Translations under genes and position numbers: made by a program
The notes under the pieces: model-generated
What the model was told of the DNA's origin: nothing
Seen by the model: only the letters and a program-made list of their open reading frames with translations
Database searches by the model: none
Origin: Dichetophora obliterata
Taxonomy: Eukaryota; Arthropoda; Insecta; Diptera; Sciomyzidae
Direction: 5' to 3'
Length of the DNA stretch: 64,000 bases
Assembly: GCA_963920525.1 (NCBI GenBank)
Contig: OY986439.1
Span: forward strand, 208,909,406 to 208,973,405
Shown here: positions 1 to 12,190 of the stretch, in pieces
Layout of the letters: every line of letters starts with the position of its first letter
Position numbering within the stretch: the stretch's first letter is position 1

Positions 1-633
1 TTTCTAACAATATTTGCAGAAAAATCTAAACCTAACTTTGCTCGCTGAAAACAGATGTTTGGCTAAGCCTCACTATCTAAATGCAGCAATGTCCGGCACA
101 CAGTTTTCGCTAGTATCACAAGTGATAAATGACATCCTGGATTAAGTTGTTTTTAACATTGTCAACCTTAAAAAATAACCCCCTTTTGGTGCAAGATGCA
201 CCTATGTTTATCGAACGGTAAAACTTTTTAAAAGTAAACAATGGCTTAAGAGATTCAGTGTAAATAGTTTTTTACACATGTCACGCTCATTGAATTACAG
301 CATGTAATTGTTGCTGGTGTTGCAATTATTTCTGGGGTGCTTTTGATTTGGTGTTTCTTAAGGGTGCATTTTTTTAAGCGTTTTGCTATTATCTCTGTCT
401 CTTTTGACAATATCAGCATATTTTTTTAAGTTATTAATAAGCTTGGCGTGGATTTGAGCGGATTACAAACATATAAATTATGGTATTTAGACACAGATAT
501 CGGAATTAGGAACAGGTTGCACAATTTATAAACAAATACTATTTTTAATTCACAAATTTTCACAGCTGGTTTGCTGTCTATGTCAGTATTATTTGAAATG
601 ACTTTGTATTAAATATGTATTTCTCCTTAACAG
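1..633. other. AT-rich non-coding start of window
   Basis: I see no exon that can be supported here. The Flattop-type exon beginning at 634 is preceded by a pyrimidine-rich acceptor ending in cag, so this stretch is probably intron. The start-codon exon of that gene lies here unrecognised or before the window. Confidence 0.5.
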
Positions 634-1290
634 TTTGAAAAGGCATATTCTGCCAAGCGTCTCAACAACTGGGAGCTGCCCAAATGGTATCCACCAAGAC
701 CAAGGCAAACTAGATGCTTTACCAAATTTATTGCCAATGATGCTGGACATTTGTTGCCATTTGTAAAACGGTAATGACAACGTTAACGTTTTAATGCCAT
801 TTTAGACATGCAGATTTTGCGACGATTTCTTTTATCGGTTTAGAAAAAAATTACCGCAGCATCGCCGGTACAATAAGTACAATTTGGTCGCTTTAGTTTA
901 GTACATAAACAGAAAGTCAGTGAGCGAAATCGTTTTAATTTGGACATGTCTAAAATTGCACTTGAGATAAAAACGCTTAAATGTTTAAAATATCAATTCA
1001 ACGCCTTTTTTTACAGCGACAAGAATCCTTGGGGCGATTTTCGTAGCACCTATATGCTGCCCGATCGACTGACCCGTCGTTTTGGCGATGAATACAATGA
1101 ATGCTTGTTAAAACGCCATAAATGGAATAGTTTTCTTCAGAAAACGCCTCATAATATTTGTGAAAATAAAAATCAGGCCTCGTGCGCAGGTGTACCGGAT
1201 TGTCCTACCAAATGTGAGGCTGCACAGCGTCTGCTCAGCTTTACCAGAGACACAAATCGTCTTATTGACAACTGTGGACAAAAATCGAAG
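634..1290 (+). CDS. Flattop (CFAP126)-like protein, two internal exons carrying the Flattop domain
   Basis: Two exons, 634-770 (acceptor cag, donor gtaatg) and 1017-1290 (acceptor ttacag, donor gtattt), join in phase (CG|C, Arg). They encode about 136 residues. Landmarks are FEKAYSAKRLNNWELP, FIANDAGHLLPFVKR and then NPWGDFRSTYMLP. These match the vertebrate Flattop pattern of an F/Y-EK..S.K.L.NW stretch, IANDRGHLLP and PWG.F...W.MP. Flattop is a microtubule inner protein of ciliary and flagellar doublets that also affects basal-body positioning. After the core there is a cysteine-bearing stretch (ASCAGVPDCPTKCEAAQRLL) not typical of vertebrate Flattop. The first exon with the start codon was not found, so the model is 5'-partial. 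The second exon ends in phase 0 and can join the exon at 12191 across a 10.9-kb intron loaded with transposons. A role in the sperm tail or in sensory cilia is inference. Confidence 0.8.
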
Positions 1291-1777
1291 GTATTTTTTA
1301 TTATTTTTTTTTTGTCAAATCACTGCACTGCACTGTTTTTACTTTAAGAATTTTTCATAATTTTTATTTTATTTACCGAAAAACTTAATCATAAGGGAAG
1401 GGGTTACAAAACTCTACATTCAACCCAAAGTTTTACTAACTTACATAAGAAAAGTATAAACTTGCGAATGAATAGCATAAAATCTGTAGTAATATCATAT
1501 CTTTTTTTAGTTTCAACAAAGAGTAAAATTAAAAAACTATAGCAAAAAGTCATTCGAAAAGAAGTATTGTGGAGTTGGTGTCCTAGAGTTGGGTAAAAAC
1601 CTAGTAACATTGCAAATAAATTGATTATTTTCAATTGAGAAAAACGGTGTATGCTTCAGTAAGAATTCATCAAAGAATATTTTTAAAAATTTTGATGTAA
1701 TTCGAATTTCCAACAAAATTTCTATAATAATTTCTACAACAGACATTATTGTGTTATATTTTATAATTTTTTTTTTA

Positions 1778-2340
1778 ATTTATACAAAATAAAAAAAAAA
1801 CATGTTTACTAACTTAACTTTATTTTTATTTTACTTTGAGTTTTAAGCATAAAAAAAACAATTAAAAGTTATTTTCCAATAAAGAAATAATAATTATTTT
1901 AGCACGAATTTTTTATCTTTGATAATTTTTGATGGCTTTTCTTTTCAGATATTATTTTAGATTTCATAAATATTTTTGTAATTTATATAAAACAAAAAAA
2001 TTATATTTACTATCTTAACTTTATTTTTATTTTACTTTGAGTTTTAAGCAAAAAAAAACAATTAAAAGTTGTTTGCAAGTTAAAATAATAATTATTTTAG
2101 CACGAATTTTTTATCTTCGATAATTTTTGATGGATTTTCTTTTCAGATATTATTTTAGATTTCATAAATTTTTTGTCATTTATATAAAATAAAAAAAAAT
2201 ATATTTACTAACTTAATTTTATTTTTATTTTACTTTGAGTTTTAAGCAAAAAAAAAAACAATTGTAAGTTTTTTCCAAAAAGAAATCATTTTTTTATCGA
2301 TAATTTTTGATGGATTTTCTTTTTCAGATATAAAAAATTT
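1778..2340. repeat. Intronic minisatellite, about 2.8 copies of a ~200-bp unit
   Basis: Three successive units start at about 1778, 1981 and 2178. Each begins atttata(c/t)a and shares actttgagttttaagc, gataatttttgatgg and a cttttcagata segment. The third unit is shortened. It lies within the large intron of the Flattop-like gene, and each unit carries a pseudo-acceptor (cttttcag). Confidence 0.85.
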
Positions 2341-3712
2341 TTTTGATAAAATAACTAGAGTATGAAGATTAGGGTGGGCCGAATTCATAAAATTAAGTTT
2401 TTACATGGATTTTTTATTAGAGGACAAAAAACCATTGTCTGAGGGTCTGTTTTTTCTTTACGAAATTAAACGTTACTCTTCAATTTGACTTTTGTAATTT
2501 TTCCAAAATTTTGTACTGGTGCCGCCCAAATTGTTTGCACTTTTGTTAAATCTGATACCAAAAATAAGATCCTCTTCTCAAAAAACTTTACCATACAAGT
2601 TTTGATCGAAATCGGTCGATCGAAATTAATTTACAATTAGAGATGGGAAAAAAATTATAATTCGGTTAATCTATCAGGGATCGATTATTAACTGCAATTA
2701 ATTGCAGCAAAATTAACCGATTAACCGAATAATCGATTAATCGCTAAAATTTAAATTAAAAAAAAAACTACCTTAAAACCCTTACAAAGTAAAAAATAAT
2801 TTTTAATTAAATTTTTTTATCAATTTCTTTCTCTTCTTTAAGTTAATTATTTATTATTATGTAGAATATCTAATTATTTAAATGTTTCCTTATGTGTCTT
2901 ATTATAATAACTCATATCAATTTCTTTATGAATAAAGGCGTTAAAACGTTTTTATTTCGTCCTTATTAGTGAATATGCAAACGGCGAGCAAAAAGAAATA
3001 GTTTAGGATACAAAATCATTTTTGAATTTATTAATTTCTTCAAGTTTGGTTTGTTTTTAATTTCGATCTTTTTTAAAGTGATGTAAATTTTTGAAGTTTT
3101 GGTTTTTCTAAATAACTCCTATATTGCAAACAATTGCAATAATTCCTATATTGCAACTTCTTCTAAAATTATCAAGGTTTTCATTGAATATATTAAAAAG
3201 TCTAAACAGTTTTTATAAAACTGTAAAAATCCCACTACGAGATTTCACTTTAAAACAAAAATCACGCCAATCAGTCAAATATAGAGCGTTTGCCAATCAT
3301 GCAACTAGAAATAAATTTATTAAAAAAAAATTATTTCGTCTGGCCAGGGTTAATAATATTTGCAGATAATTGATGCAATGTGATACCACACAGATACACC
3401 CTACAACAACTCGTAAAAACTTATCGAAAAGAGATTTCCTACTCCTGTGCTTTTGTCTACAGCGAGACAGAACTGCCATTTCCGGCTATTGCAAAAGAGA
3501 TACTATACCGACTCCTGCTTTTCCTCATCCCTGCAGGTCCTATAAAAATCATTGACATGAACCCCGGCTTTTGAGTCATCAGTAAAACTGTGAACGCCGC
3601 TAAGTATTAGTGGTATTAATCTGCCCCATTCCTTTTAGTATGCAGCGGCAGAGAAAACCTTTCTTAGCTCAAGTGTTCTTTTGTGCTGATTCCTGAGAAG
3701 TCCAGTCCTGCA
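2341..3712. other. Intronic AT-rich DNA, no gene seen
   Basis: No convincing coding exon. The stretch 2640-2760 has short interleaved palindromes built on ATCGATTAA and TTAACCGA. Open frames near 3370-3570 have no recognisable domain and I do not call them. Some of it may be old unclassified repeat. Confidence 0.4.
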
Positions 3713-3903
3713 GTCTGTTTCGGAAATCGCTACATTTCCTGTTCAAATCGGCCACTTAATCATATGACAGTTAAACCAGTAGGCTATTTATAGATCACAG
3801 CAATCAACTCTACCAAGGTTGCCATTCTTATTTATTTCAGTATTCATTGGAATCACTCGAAGACTACTGAAGAGGTAATGTAGCAATTTCCGAAACAGAC
3901 TGT
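3713..3903. mobile_element. MITE-like element with ~26-bp terminal inverted repeats
   Basis: The left end, CAGTCTGTTTCGGAAATCGC at 3713 onward, is mirrored by GCAATTTCCGAAACAGACTG at about 3882-3901. The inverted arms of about 26 bp differ at one or two positions around a ~140-bp core. A diverged relative of its right half (GACTACTGAAGAGG followed by TTCCGAA.CAG) is at 42040-42115, so this is an interspersed family. No transposase. Superfamily not determined. Confidence 0.7.
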
Positions 3904-4206
3904 CTAGTCAGCTAAAGGTGCCCCCAGACTATATGTTTTATACAGATGACATGTCAAAAAAATTACATACCGAATTTCATCTGTGGTCAAAATTAAGTTT
4001 TTGCCAGACAGCTTTTTTCTTTTGTCTCCACACTATCTGGCATGCCATTTGAAAATAAAAACAGCTATTGAAATTTTTGTAAACCGTAAAGCTCTAAAGT
4101 GTCCTCCTTTGGTCATTCAAACTAAGAATAAGTTCATTATAAATAAATTCATTGAATAAATATCTTAAAATTTACCTTTTCTGTTGATATTGTTTCGGCC
4201 TTCTGT

Positions 4207-4330
4207 CGTTTGTTGCTATAATAAATTGGGTTGTGGCCGTATAAAGAGACAAAACTTTTTGAATTTTTGTTTTTTATTTTCCTATTTTCCGATATTTCGG
4301 CTCACTTTGTGGGGCTTCATCAGGGCATGA
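4207..4330. repeat. Diverged copy of the TIR-element left end also seen at 5747
   Basis: The order attggg, tgtggccgta, a T-rich stretch, atatttcggctcactttgtg and cttcatcagggcat recurs here and at 5747-5860. This copy is thus a related element or solo end. No matching opposite terminus was found close by. Confidence 0.65.
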
Positions 4331-4372
4331 AAGTCAAACACTGGTTGTTTTCTCTAAAACATTTAGAGGTTT

Positions 4373-4505
4373 AAATAAACATTAATTAAAGTTGATAAAG
4401 ACATATTATTTTATTTCTAACATTTGTTCGACGAGGCTTAATTAGGTGTATTTATAGTTAGAAATAAAATAATATGTGTTTATCAACTTTAATTAGTGTT
4501 TATTT
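4373..4505. repeat. Near-perfect 49-bp inverted repeat (hairpin)
   Basis: 4373-4421 is the reverse complement of 4457-4505 with only about two mismatches, around a 35-nt loop. It lies within the intron of the Flattop-like gene, just after the repeat fragment at 4207. It could be a hairpin-forming non-autonomous element. Confidence 0.8.
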
Positions 4506-5746
4506 AAAAAAAAATTAAAAACTCAAATTTGTAAAAAGTGCAATAAATTGCTCTTGAAATGTTTTCTGAAACGACATTTAATGCAAATAAATACAACAAA
4601 TGCGATTATGTGATTGAAGTGAAACATTTTGTAAATTTCCAGTTTGGGCATTTTTACGAAAAAAATTCCAAAAAATCCAAAAATTAAAATTTAAAAAATC
4701 GACTTCACGGCTGGCTATAGCATAGTCTTAAGCTATTTCGGGCAAAAAATAACAAAAACAAAAATTCGGATAAAAAAGTTATAGCTTTTTTTCCTTTTTT
4801 ATTTTCAAAAATGCTCATATTTTTTAATAGCAATTTATTGCAATTTTTACAAATTTTAATTTTTAAGATTGTACTTACTACAATAAAAAAAATTAAGTTT
4901 TTTCAAAATTTAAAATATCACAACTCAAATGAGTTGTATCCTATTTTTATATTTTATAGCTCATTTTTAGGGGAAAATTAAATAACAAACAAAGTGGATA
5001 CCAGTTTTATGCATAATATAAGGTTTTATGCCCAAAAAATCGACATATATGTAAAAAGTCAAAAAATTTTGATGTTTTTCAACTTATAACAAAACTATCA
5101 ACTCGCGGTCATTTGGCTTACTCCTATCGAACTAATATGAATACATGCTAGTTTTTATCCCAAACGTCACGTTTTTAACTAGTCATAATTTTCATTTCAT
5201 TTTCGAAAATTTCTTTAAAAAGGCCAGTGTAGTGTAAAGGCACTTTAAGTGATTGACTCTATACAGAGTTGTTGTTGTTGTTGCTGCCTTCTTAAAAATC
5301 TTACTTGATCTAAAGCTCACAATTAAATTATTGTAATAATTTAAATAATAGATCACAATTCATAAACTATTTCTTAAATTTTTAAACACATTTCTTTGGT
5401 ATTGCGAAAGGTTGCCTTTTTATAAAATAATCTAATAAAAAAATTAAAACTACAATAACATTTTATTATGAACAATATAATTAAGGTATAAATTAAGAAT
5501 AAGGATGAGAAAACTAGTAATGATATAAAATGTAGAAGTAAATAACTTTTTTATCAAAGCTCAGCTAGGTATTATAAATACTACTTGATGCACCATTTAA
5601 TCCAAAAAACTACTCAGCAATTAATTTTTTTAATAAATATTACCTTAAAGTATTATTGTCTTAAATATAAGTCAAGAGTCAATCCTGTAACTGGAATATT
5701 AAAAAAAGTATAAAGATTTAACAAAATATTTTTGAGAAAAAGTATT
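4506..5746. other. Intronic AT-rich DNA, no gene seen
   Basis: No coding signal. The stretch 5245-5290 contains a tatacagagttgttgttg block whose reverse complement recurs at 42008-42040, marking a diverged interspersed repeat. Confidence 0.4.
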
Positions 5747-6062
5747 AATGGGCTGTGGCCGTGTAAAAAAGACAAAAACTTTTATGTTTAGCTTTTTTGT
5801 TTTTTTATTCCTATATTTTTCCAATATTTCGGCTCACTTTGTGGGCCTTCATCAGGGCATAAAAAATAGAAATTAATTTCAGTCTCCGACTATCTCTCTT
5901 TGAGTGCGGTTGCTTTTCTTTAGTGCGATCTAGTTTCCTATTTGCTTTTGCCTTATACCGTTATACGTGTGTTTATACACCAGTTGTTCATTGTTAATTT
6001 TTACATACTTTCCCACGTGTTGCATATATTGTACACACTAGAACTTATTAAATTGTGTTAAT

Positions 6063-7328
6063 ATGCCCTCTGGGGCTCCCAATTTCGGGGACAATCGGTT
6101 CGCTCCGCTTGCCGTCAGTCCCCGTGCTAAAAAAAAACGTTCTCAAAAACCCCTATCTGAGTTTCCTGAACTCCCGATCCCCATAACTACCCTTCCAAAC
6201 CCAAAATATGTTGTGGTTTCTTCCGTGAACACTGACAAACCATTATCTAATTTTTCATGCTTTGCGGTGCAAAAATCGCTTTATCTCATAAGCAAAGATA
6301 TTGAAAGTATATCGGAACTCCGTGACGGCAGCTTACTGTTGCTCGTTAAAAACAAAATCATTGCTGACAAATTTATTTCTGCCAAGGAATTAGTTGGGTT
6401 ATGTCCGATTAAGTGCAAATTTCACGAAAACTTAAATTTTGTCAAAGGCACAGTATACGCACCCTTTCTCAAAAATGTCTCTGATGAAGAGATCGTGAAT
6501 GAATTAAGCTCCCAAGGTGTTGTGAGTATTCATAAATTTACCAGAATTGTTGATAGTAAACCTCAACCGAGTGGAGTGGTACTCCTAACATTTGATCTCT
6601 ATAACCTTCCCAAGACTATCCAGATCTCCTGGCACCAAGCTCAAGTAAGGGAATACATTCCAAACCCTATGCGTTGCAAGTCCTGCCAACTACTAGGGCA
6701 TACAATGAAACGCTGTAATAACAGCCCAGTCTGTGTAAACTGTAACCTCCCTCCCCACACTGGAGATAATTGCACTCGCATCCAATGCGCTAACTGCACA
6801 GAAAATCACCCATCTAACTCAAACAATTGCAAAAAATTCGTTCAGCAAAAAGAGATCTTAAAAATAAAAACCCAGAAGAAGTGTTCAATTCGTGAAGCCA
6901 GGCAAATCTATAAAACACAGCTTCCACAAAACCTCACCTCCTACTCTGAAGTTCTTTTACAAAGTTCTAATAATCAACCAACATCTAAAATTCAACCAAC
7001 ATCTAAAATTCAACCAACAATGAGCACACCCAAATCAAATTCAATACTACCACCAAAAACACAACCCTTGCATAACAACACTGATACGTTAAGTATCGGT
7101 AATTCTGTTTCATCCAACAACAACACAAATAGTAAAGTTATAACTGAAACCTCTGTCCCTTTGCCATGCACCTCATCTTCTACCTCAGATGTTTGTATGT
7201 CCAATTCATCAATTTACGTTTCTCCCATTGCCAAACTCACACAAACTTTGATTGAAAATAACGAATACTACATAACACCAAATAACTCGAACAACCTTGA
7301 TATTGACGACCTTTCTGATTCTTTTTAA
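6063..7328 (+). CDS. LINE ORF1 protein, Gag-like with three zinc knuckles
   Basis: An intact 421-residue frame starts at the ATG at 6063, about 180 nt into the element. Residues ~205-260 hold three consecutive CCHC-type knuckles: CKSCQLLGHTMKRC, CVNCNLPPHTGDNC and CANCTENHPSNSNNC. In I-type LINEs such ORF1 proteins bind element RNA and accompany it to the insertion site. The N terminus has a basic KKKR stretch. The C-terminal third is rich in Ser/Thr/Asn/Pro and looks disordered, with a short direct repeat (QPTSKI). The stop is 24 nt before the ORF2 ATG. Translation of ORF2 from the same RNA is known for the family, not shown here. Confidence 0.9.
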   Translation: MPSGAPNFGDNRFAPLAVSPRAKKKRSQKPLSEFPELPIPITTLPNPKYVVVSSVNTDKPLSNFSCFAVQKSLYLISKDIESISELRDGSLLLLVKNKIIADKFISAKELVGLCPIKCKFHENLNFVKGTVYAPFLKNVSDEEIVNELSSQGVVSIHKFTRIVDSKPQPSGVVLLTFDLYNLPKTIQISWHQAQVREYIPNPMRCKSCQLLGHTMKRCNNSPVCVNCNLPPHTGDNCTRIQCANCTENHPSNSNNCKKFVQQKEILKIKTQKKCSIREARQIYKTQLPQNLTSYSEVLLQSSNNQPTSKIQPTSKIQPTMSTPKSNSILPPKTQPLHNNTDTLSIGNSVSSNNNTNSKVITETSVPLPCTSSSTSDVCMSNSSIYVSPIAKLTQTLIENNEYYITPNNSNNLDIDDLSDSF

Positions 7329-7352
7329 CCTTTTCCTCATTTACTTTAATCA

Positions 7353-10300
7353 ATGACATTTGATATTCTCCAATGGAACATGAAAGGCTTCTTCAATAAC
7401 TACAATGATTTGCAGCTCATAATTAAACAGTTCTCCCCTTCTTTTATCTCCCTTCAGGAAACTCACCTTCCCTACAACACCCATGCACCTGTTCCAAAAC
7501 AATACAATAGTTATTTCCACAACTTGCGCCATAATATCTCTAAAAAGCAAGGCATTGCAGTATTGATAAAAAAGGACATATCGCACAAATTAATTCCCAT
7601 CCAATCCCCGATCGCTACCATAGCCATTGAAATCAATCTGGGCTTTACTTTCACAATCATTTCTCTCTATATACCACCGCAACAGTCTTTTAACCATAAA
7701 CACATTCTAGACATAACTTCAATGTTTTCTAACCCCCTTCTTCTTTTAGGAGATTTCAACGCCTGGAGTACCCTCTGGGGCTCTGAAACCACAAATCAAA
7801 GAGGGAGAATTCTCGAAGACCTAATCCTTTCCGAAAACTTAATTATTTTGAATGATGGCGCCCCAACACATTTTTCCTCTCATAAAACATTTACACACAT
7901 TGATCTCTCAATTTGCTCAGCTAACATTGCCCCAAAATTTTCCTGCTCAACAATTAATTATTTATACGGAAGCGATCATTTTCCACTTTTAACTAAAATG
8001 TCTACACCACTTTCCAAAAGTTGTTTACCTACCCCTAAGTTTGAAACTGAAAATGCAAACTGGTCTTCTTTTCAGAAATCATCTGAAGAGTACCTATTAA
8101 GTTTCCCACTATCCAATAATGTTAATAAGGAAACTGCAACCATACAGAAAATCATACGGTCTGCCGCACACGCGTCTATACCTCAAACCCACTACAAACC
8201 CCTTAAACACGTTGTGCCATATTGGAGCGCAGACTTATCTTCCCTAAATGAAGAGAGGAAACGTTTATGGTATAGTTTTAAAAGAAGTCGTTCCGAAGCC
8301 AATCTTATGTTATACAAAAAAGCCAATGCGCTTTTTAAAAAGAAATCAAAAGAAGCCAAAAGGAGATCTCTAGAAAAACTAACAGATTCAATAAATCCAA
8401 CATCCAACCCTAAAGAAATCTGGAGCAAAATTAAATTACTTGCTGGCAATTACAATCCACCCACAATTAAACTGTTAGAAACAAGCAACGGTCCCATTTA
8501 TTCCCCAGCGGAAATCAGTAATTTTCTGGCTTCTTCCTGGTCTTCATATTCCCATGACTCCAACTTTGATCCACTTTTTATTTCTCAAAAACTTCAAACA
8601 TTGAACGTTTGCATTGTAGATCACTCCCTCTCTAAATCTGCAAAACAAATTGAAGAACCTATCACTTCTTTCGAATTTGACCTGACCATTTCGTCTATGA
8701 CAGGCAAGACACCTGGAAAAGATAAAATTTCGTACCCAATGCTGAAAAATTTATCGCCAGCATTAAAAAAAAGGCTCATCCTCCTTTACAACAATATCTT
8801 TGATAAAGGTATTTATCCTCAAATCCTAAAACATGCAACCGTTATCCCAATTCCAAAACCTAATCATTCGGCTACAGTCCTATCCGGTTATAGACCGATA
8901 TCGCTATTGCCTTGTGTAGGTAAAATAATGGAAAAAATCATAGCCAAGCGTATTATGTGGTTTGCACAATCAAACAACTTCATCAGTCCTCATCAAGTAG
9001 CTTTCAAACGTGGGCACAGCACTATGGATGCCCTCCTTTTTTTCGAAAACTATGCTGTCACGGCTCTTGCCACAAAAAACCACACTACCGTTCTAAGCCT
9101 AGATTTTGAAAAGGCCTTCGACAGAATTGGAGTCCATATCGTGCTTCGTCAATTATCGAAGTGGAAAGTTGGCATAAAAATTTATAACTTCGTCAAAGCT
9201 TTTTTAACAAACCGCACATTTTGTGTAAAAGCAAACCACATATTTTCTGAATTACACAACCTTTACAATGGCATACCGCAAGGTTCGCCTCTTTCTGTTA
9301 TTTTATTTGTAATAGCTTTTGAGGAATTAAATAACATATTTCTTAATTACAAATGCATATCCCACGTTATTTACGCTGATGACGTGCTCTTATTTACAAA
9401 ATGTAAGGATTTGGAACATGTACATGTCAAATTTAATGAAGTTCTATCAGATATTTCCACTTGGTCAAAAACGTCAGGAGCTAGTATTTCATATAGCAAG
9501 TGTAAAACTCTTCACATTTGTAACAAAAAACACTGTACTTCTATTAATTTATCATTTAATAATATTGTTATTGAAAATTGTGCTAATCTTAAGATCTTAG
9601 GACTTATTTTTGATAAAAAATTAACTTTTAAAGATCACTGTAAATATCTTAAAAGTAACTTAGCTCGTAGACTTAATGTAATTAAATATCTTTCTTCCAA
9701 GCACTGTCATATTCATATAGCAACTCTTATTAATATTACTAAGGCACTTATCTTGTCCAAAATTGATTACGGATTGGCGATTTACGGGCACTGTTCAAAA
9801 ACAAATTTAAAACTTTTACACTCATCTTACCACTGTGCTGCCAGGCGTAGCATCCGAGCGTTTCCTACATCGCCTACAAAATGTGTCCTAGCAGAATCGG
9901 GTCTACCAACTATCCAAGAAAGATCAATATTCAACACTTTGAGGCTTATTCCCAAGTTAACCTGCAGTGAAAACAACCTTACAAACAAAGTTGTAAATTC
10001 CCTGCTAATAAGGAAAAAAACGTTAAGGAAAAAATCAGCCATCAGCAGGTGCATTGAATATGCTACAAAACTCGACATCCCAATATCAACAGTGAAGTTA
10101 AAATCAAAATCAATTGTCCATCCACCGTGGGAATCTATCAAGTCCTCCTTCCTGCTTCAACTTACAAGACGCCCAAAGGAAACCACTCTGCCGATAGTTT
10201 TTCGACAACTTTTTAACGAATTTCGATCAAATCTTCAGTCCAGAAACTGGAACTTTCTATACACGGATGGGTCTAAATCTGACTCAGGTACATCATTTGC

Positions 10301-11065
10301 AGTTGTAAATGATCTGGGCAACACCATATCTGTCGGACGTCTGCACCAGTTTTGCGCGGTATTCACTGCAGAAGCCACTGCAATATTACAGGCAGCCCAA
10401 TTTGCAACCAGAAATAAGAACAAGTTTATCATCTGTACCGACAGTCTTAGTACAATTGAAGCCCTTCTGAAAACCAACTGTAACTCGCAGCTTCTGAACA
10501 TGATACGCAGTATACTAGCACAAAATAGAAAATCGCTGAAGATCATGTGGGTCCCTAGCCATATAGGAATAGAAGGCAATGAGGCAGCGGACCGTAGAGC
10601 AAAACTGGCAGCAAAAGAACCAATTTTGTCTTTTAACATCCTTGATAAAAAAGATATATTCCGTCTCATTACTAAGCAATTGTTCCTATCTAAACAGCTC
10701 GAATGGACAAACTTTCATCACCATTACAAAGTGTTTAATTCCGGTTGCAACAAAGTGTTTTTCCCACCATCTTCTTCCTGCAATGACTTACAAGCCTTTG
10801 TACGTTTACGTATTGGACACACCATACGTATTGCACGCACCAACATATTCTTGTAAAAGATTCCATCGCTCCACATTGCCCGTTCTGTAACGCCAACACG
10901 CTGTCCGTAATTCATCTACTAGACAACTGCCCTCAATTGACTGTAGTCAGAAATAGTGTTTTTCAAGATGTTACTCCTTCAACTCTTCTTAAATCTACTT
11001 CAGCAAATAATATTTTAAAAATCAACAATTTTTTGCTAAAATCGAATTTAAAAAAACTAATCTAA
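7353..11065 (+). pseudogene. LINE ORF2: endonuclease, reverse transcriptase, RNase H; frameshifted near the C terminus
   Basis: The frame is open for 1167 residues (7353-10856). An exonuclease/endonuclease/phosphatase-type endonuclease comes first (LQWNMKG, LQETHLP, GDFNAWS near residue 133, SDHFPL near 206). The reverse transcriptase follows (FEKAFDR near 585, GIPQGSPLS near 636, YADDVLLF near 673). RNase H comes last (YTDGSKSDSG near 969, CTDSLSTIEAL, WVPSHIGIEGNEAADRRAK). The expected C-terminal zinc motif (PHCPFCNAN, then H and C) is present but in another frame. That frame runs from about 10825 to a stop at 11063-11065, so one indel near 10815-10850 has cut the last ~80 residues off. RNase H after the RT places it in the I/R1/LOA group rather than jockey; the TAA tail and CAGT start favour I. 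Confidence 0.9.
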
Positions 11066-11771
11066 ACAATTCATTCTTTCCAAAATATGTATGTTTTATA
11101 ACTGCGGATTTGTAACCGATTTTATTATGTAAAATGTTCATCAAACCACATTTAGTTATACTATCATTTATATTTTTAAGATATTTTCTTAACCTGAGAG
11201 CCGAAGGTCCCAGTTACTAGTGCTCCTTTTCCTGTAAATTTGCGATTGATCGCTCTTTTTCATGTTTAATAATAATAATAATAATAATAGAAATTAATTT
11301 TAAAGCATTTAAAAAATTTTCAAACTAATTTATGATTTAAAATATTTAACATTTTTAATTTGCAAAAAATATAGGAATAAAAATAAAGTTAAACATAACC
11401 GTCTTTTTTACACGGCCACATCCCAATTTTTATCAACAACACACGAAGAAGGCCAAAAAAAAAAACAACAATAAAAAGTATTACTTTCATTAAATAGCTT
11501 TGGGAAGTAAGCCAATTGATCTATAATGCATAATAACCGAATATTAATGAAATTTTTTGTCTGATCAAGACGATAAAATATAACAGATATGCATTTTTTA
11601 ATAATTTTTTTTATATTTAGGGCTTCTATTTTCTAAGAACCCTCAAAATGGATTTTCCTCCATACAAATCGTATGGTAGTTTTTCCAAATCAAAACGTGC
11701 CCATTCAAGCTTTAACCGATTTTTTTAAGACTTATAACGTTGGGTCCTATGGTGATTCTAAGGAAGAATTA

Positions 11772-11953
11772 AAGCTGCGAAAAGGCAACTTAATTTTTAA
11801 AAGACCACATTAATATATATAAGGATCCTGCAAACCCCAGTAGGAAACTATCTGTATCTCAGTTTAAGCTGCGAAAAGGCAACTTAATTTTTAAAAAACC
11901 ACATTAATATATATATAAAAGGATCCTGCAACCCCCAGTAGGAAACTGCCTGC
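11772..11953. repeat. Tandem duplication, two ~94-bp units
   Basis: The blocks aagctgcgaaaaggcaactt, ccacattaatatatat, ggatcctgcaa and cagtaggaaact recur in the same order from 11772 and from 11866. The two units differ at only a few sites, suggesting a recent local duplication within the intron. Confidence 0.85.
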
Positions 11954-12190
11954 ATTTAAGTCTCAGGTTTGATTTCGTTTTGTTCTAATATTTATTTATT
12001 TTTGTTATTTAAGAATAAAATTGCTGCACCCAAAATTCGGCTGAACTCATTGAAATTCTTATTTGATTGTCATTGGAATGATTTTTTTTTTTTTTTTCGT
12101 TCTTCATAAACATAGCTCATTTTATTGATGAGACCCTAATAAAATTAACTGTTAAATCATTCATTTTTGTTTGGTATCCTTATGTCTTAG

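Larger units (their letters stand above)
5880..11286 (+). mobile_element. Near full-length I-clade non-LTR retrotransposon (LINE)
   Basis: The element begins CAGTCTCCGACT, resembling the CAGT start of the Drosophila I factor, and ends in a (TAA)n tail at about 11269-11286, as I elements do. A 14-bp target duplication (ATAGAAATTAATTT) flanks it at 5866-5879 and 11287-11300. It encodes a zinc-knuckle ORF1 and an endonuclease-RT-RNase H ORF2. The perfect duplication, uninterrupted ORF1 and nearly intact ORF2 indicate a recent insertion. It sits in sense orientation in the large intron of the Flattop-like gene. A frameshift near the ORF2 end probably makes this copy defective. Confidence 0.93.
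5747..11427. mobile_element. Small TIR DNA element split by an I-type LINE insertion
   Basis: The left terminus at 5747-5773 and the right terminus at 11401-11427 are inverted copies: both contain TGTGGCCGTGTAAAAAAGAC, with about 24 of 27 positions equal. Removing the LINE and one copy of its target duplication leaves an element of about 260 bp, that is, MITE-sized. The nested order shows that the TIR element was present before the LINE arrived. It shares its left end with the copy at 4207. Superfamily unknown. Confidence 0.75.

Noticed and set aside
3370..3574. Two overlapping frames near an Arg/Lys-rich stretch
   Set aside because: No domain, no splice support, and transposon-dense surroundings.
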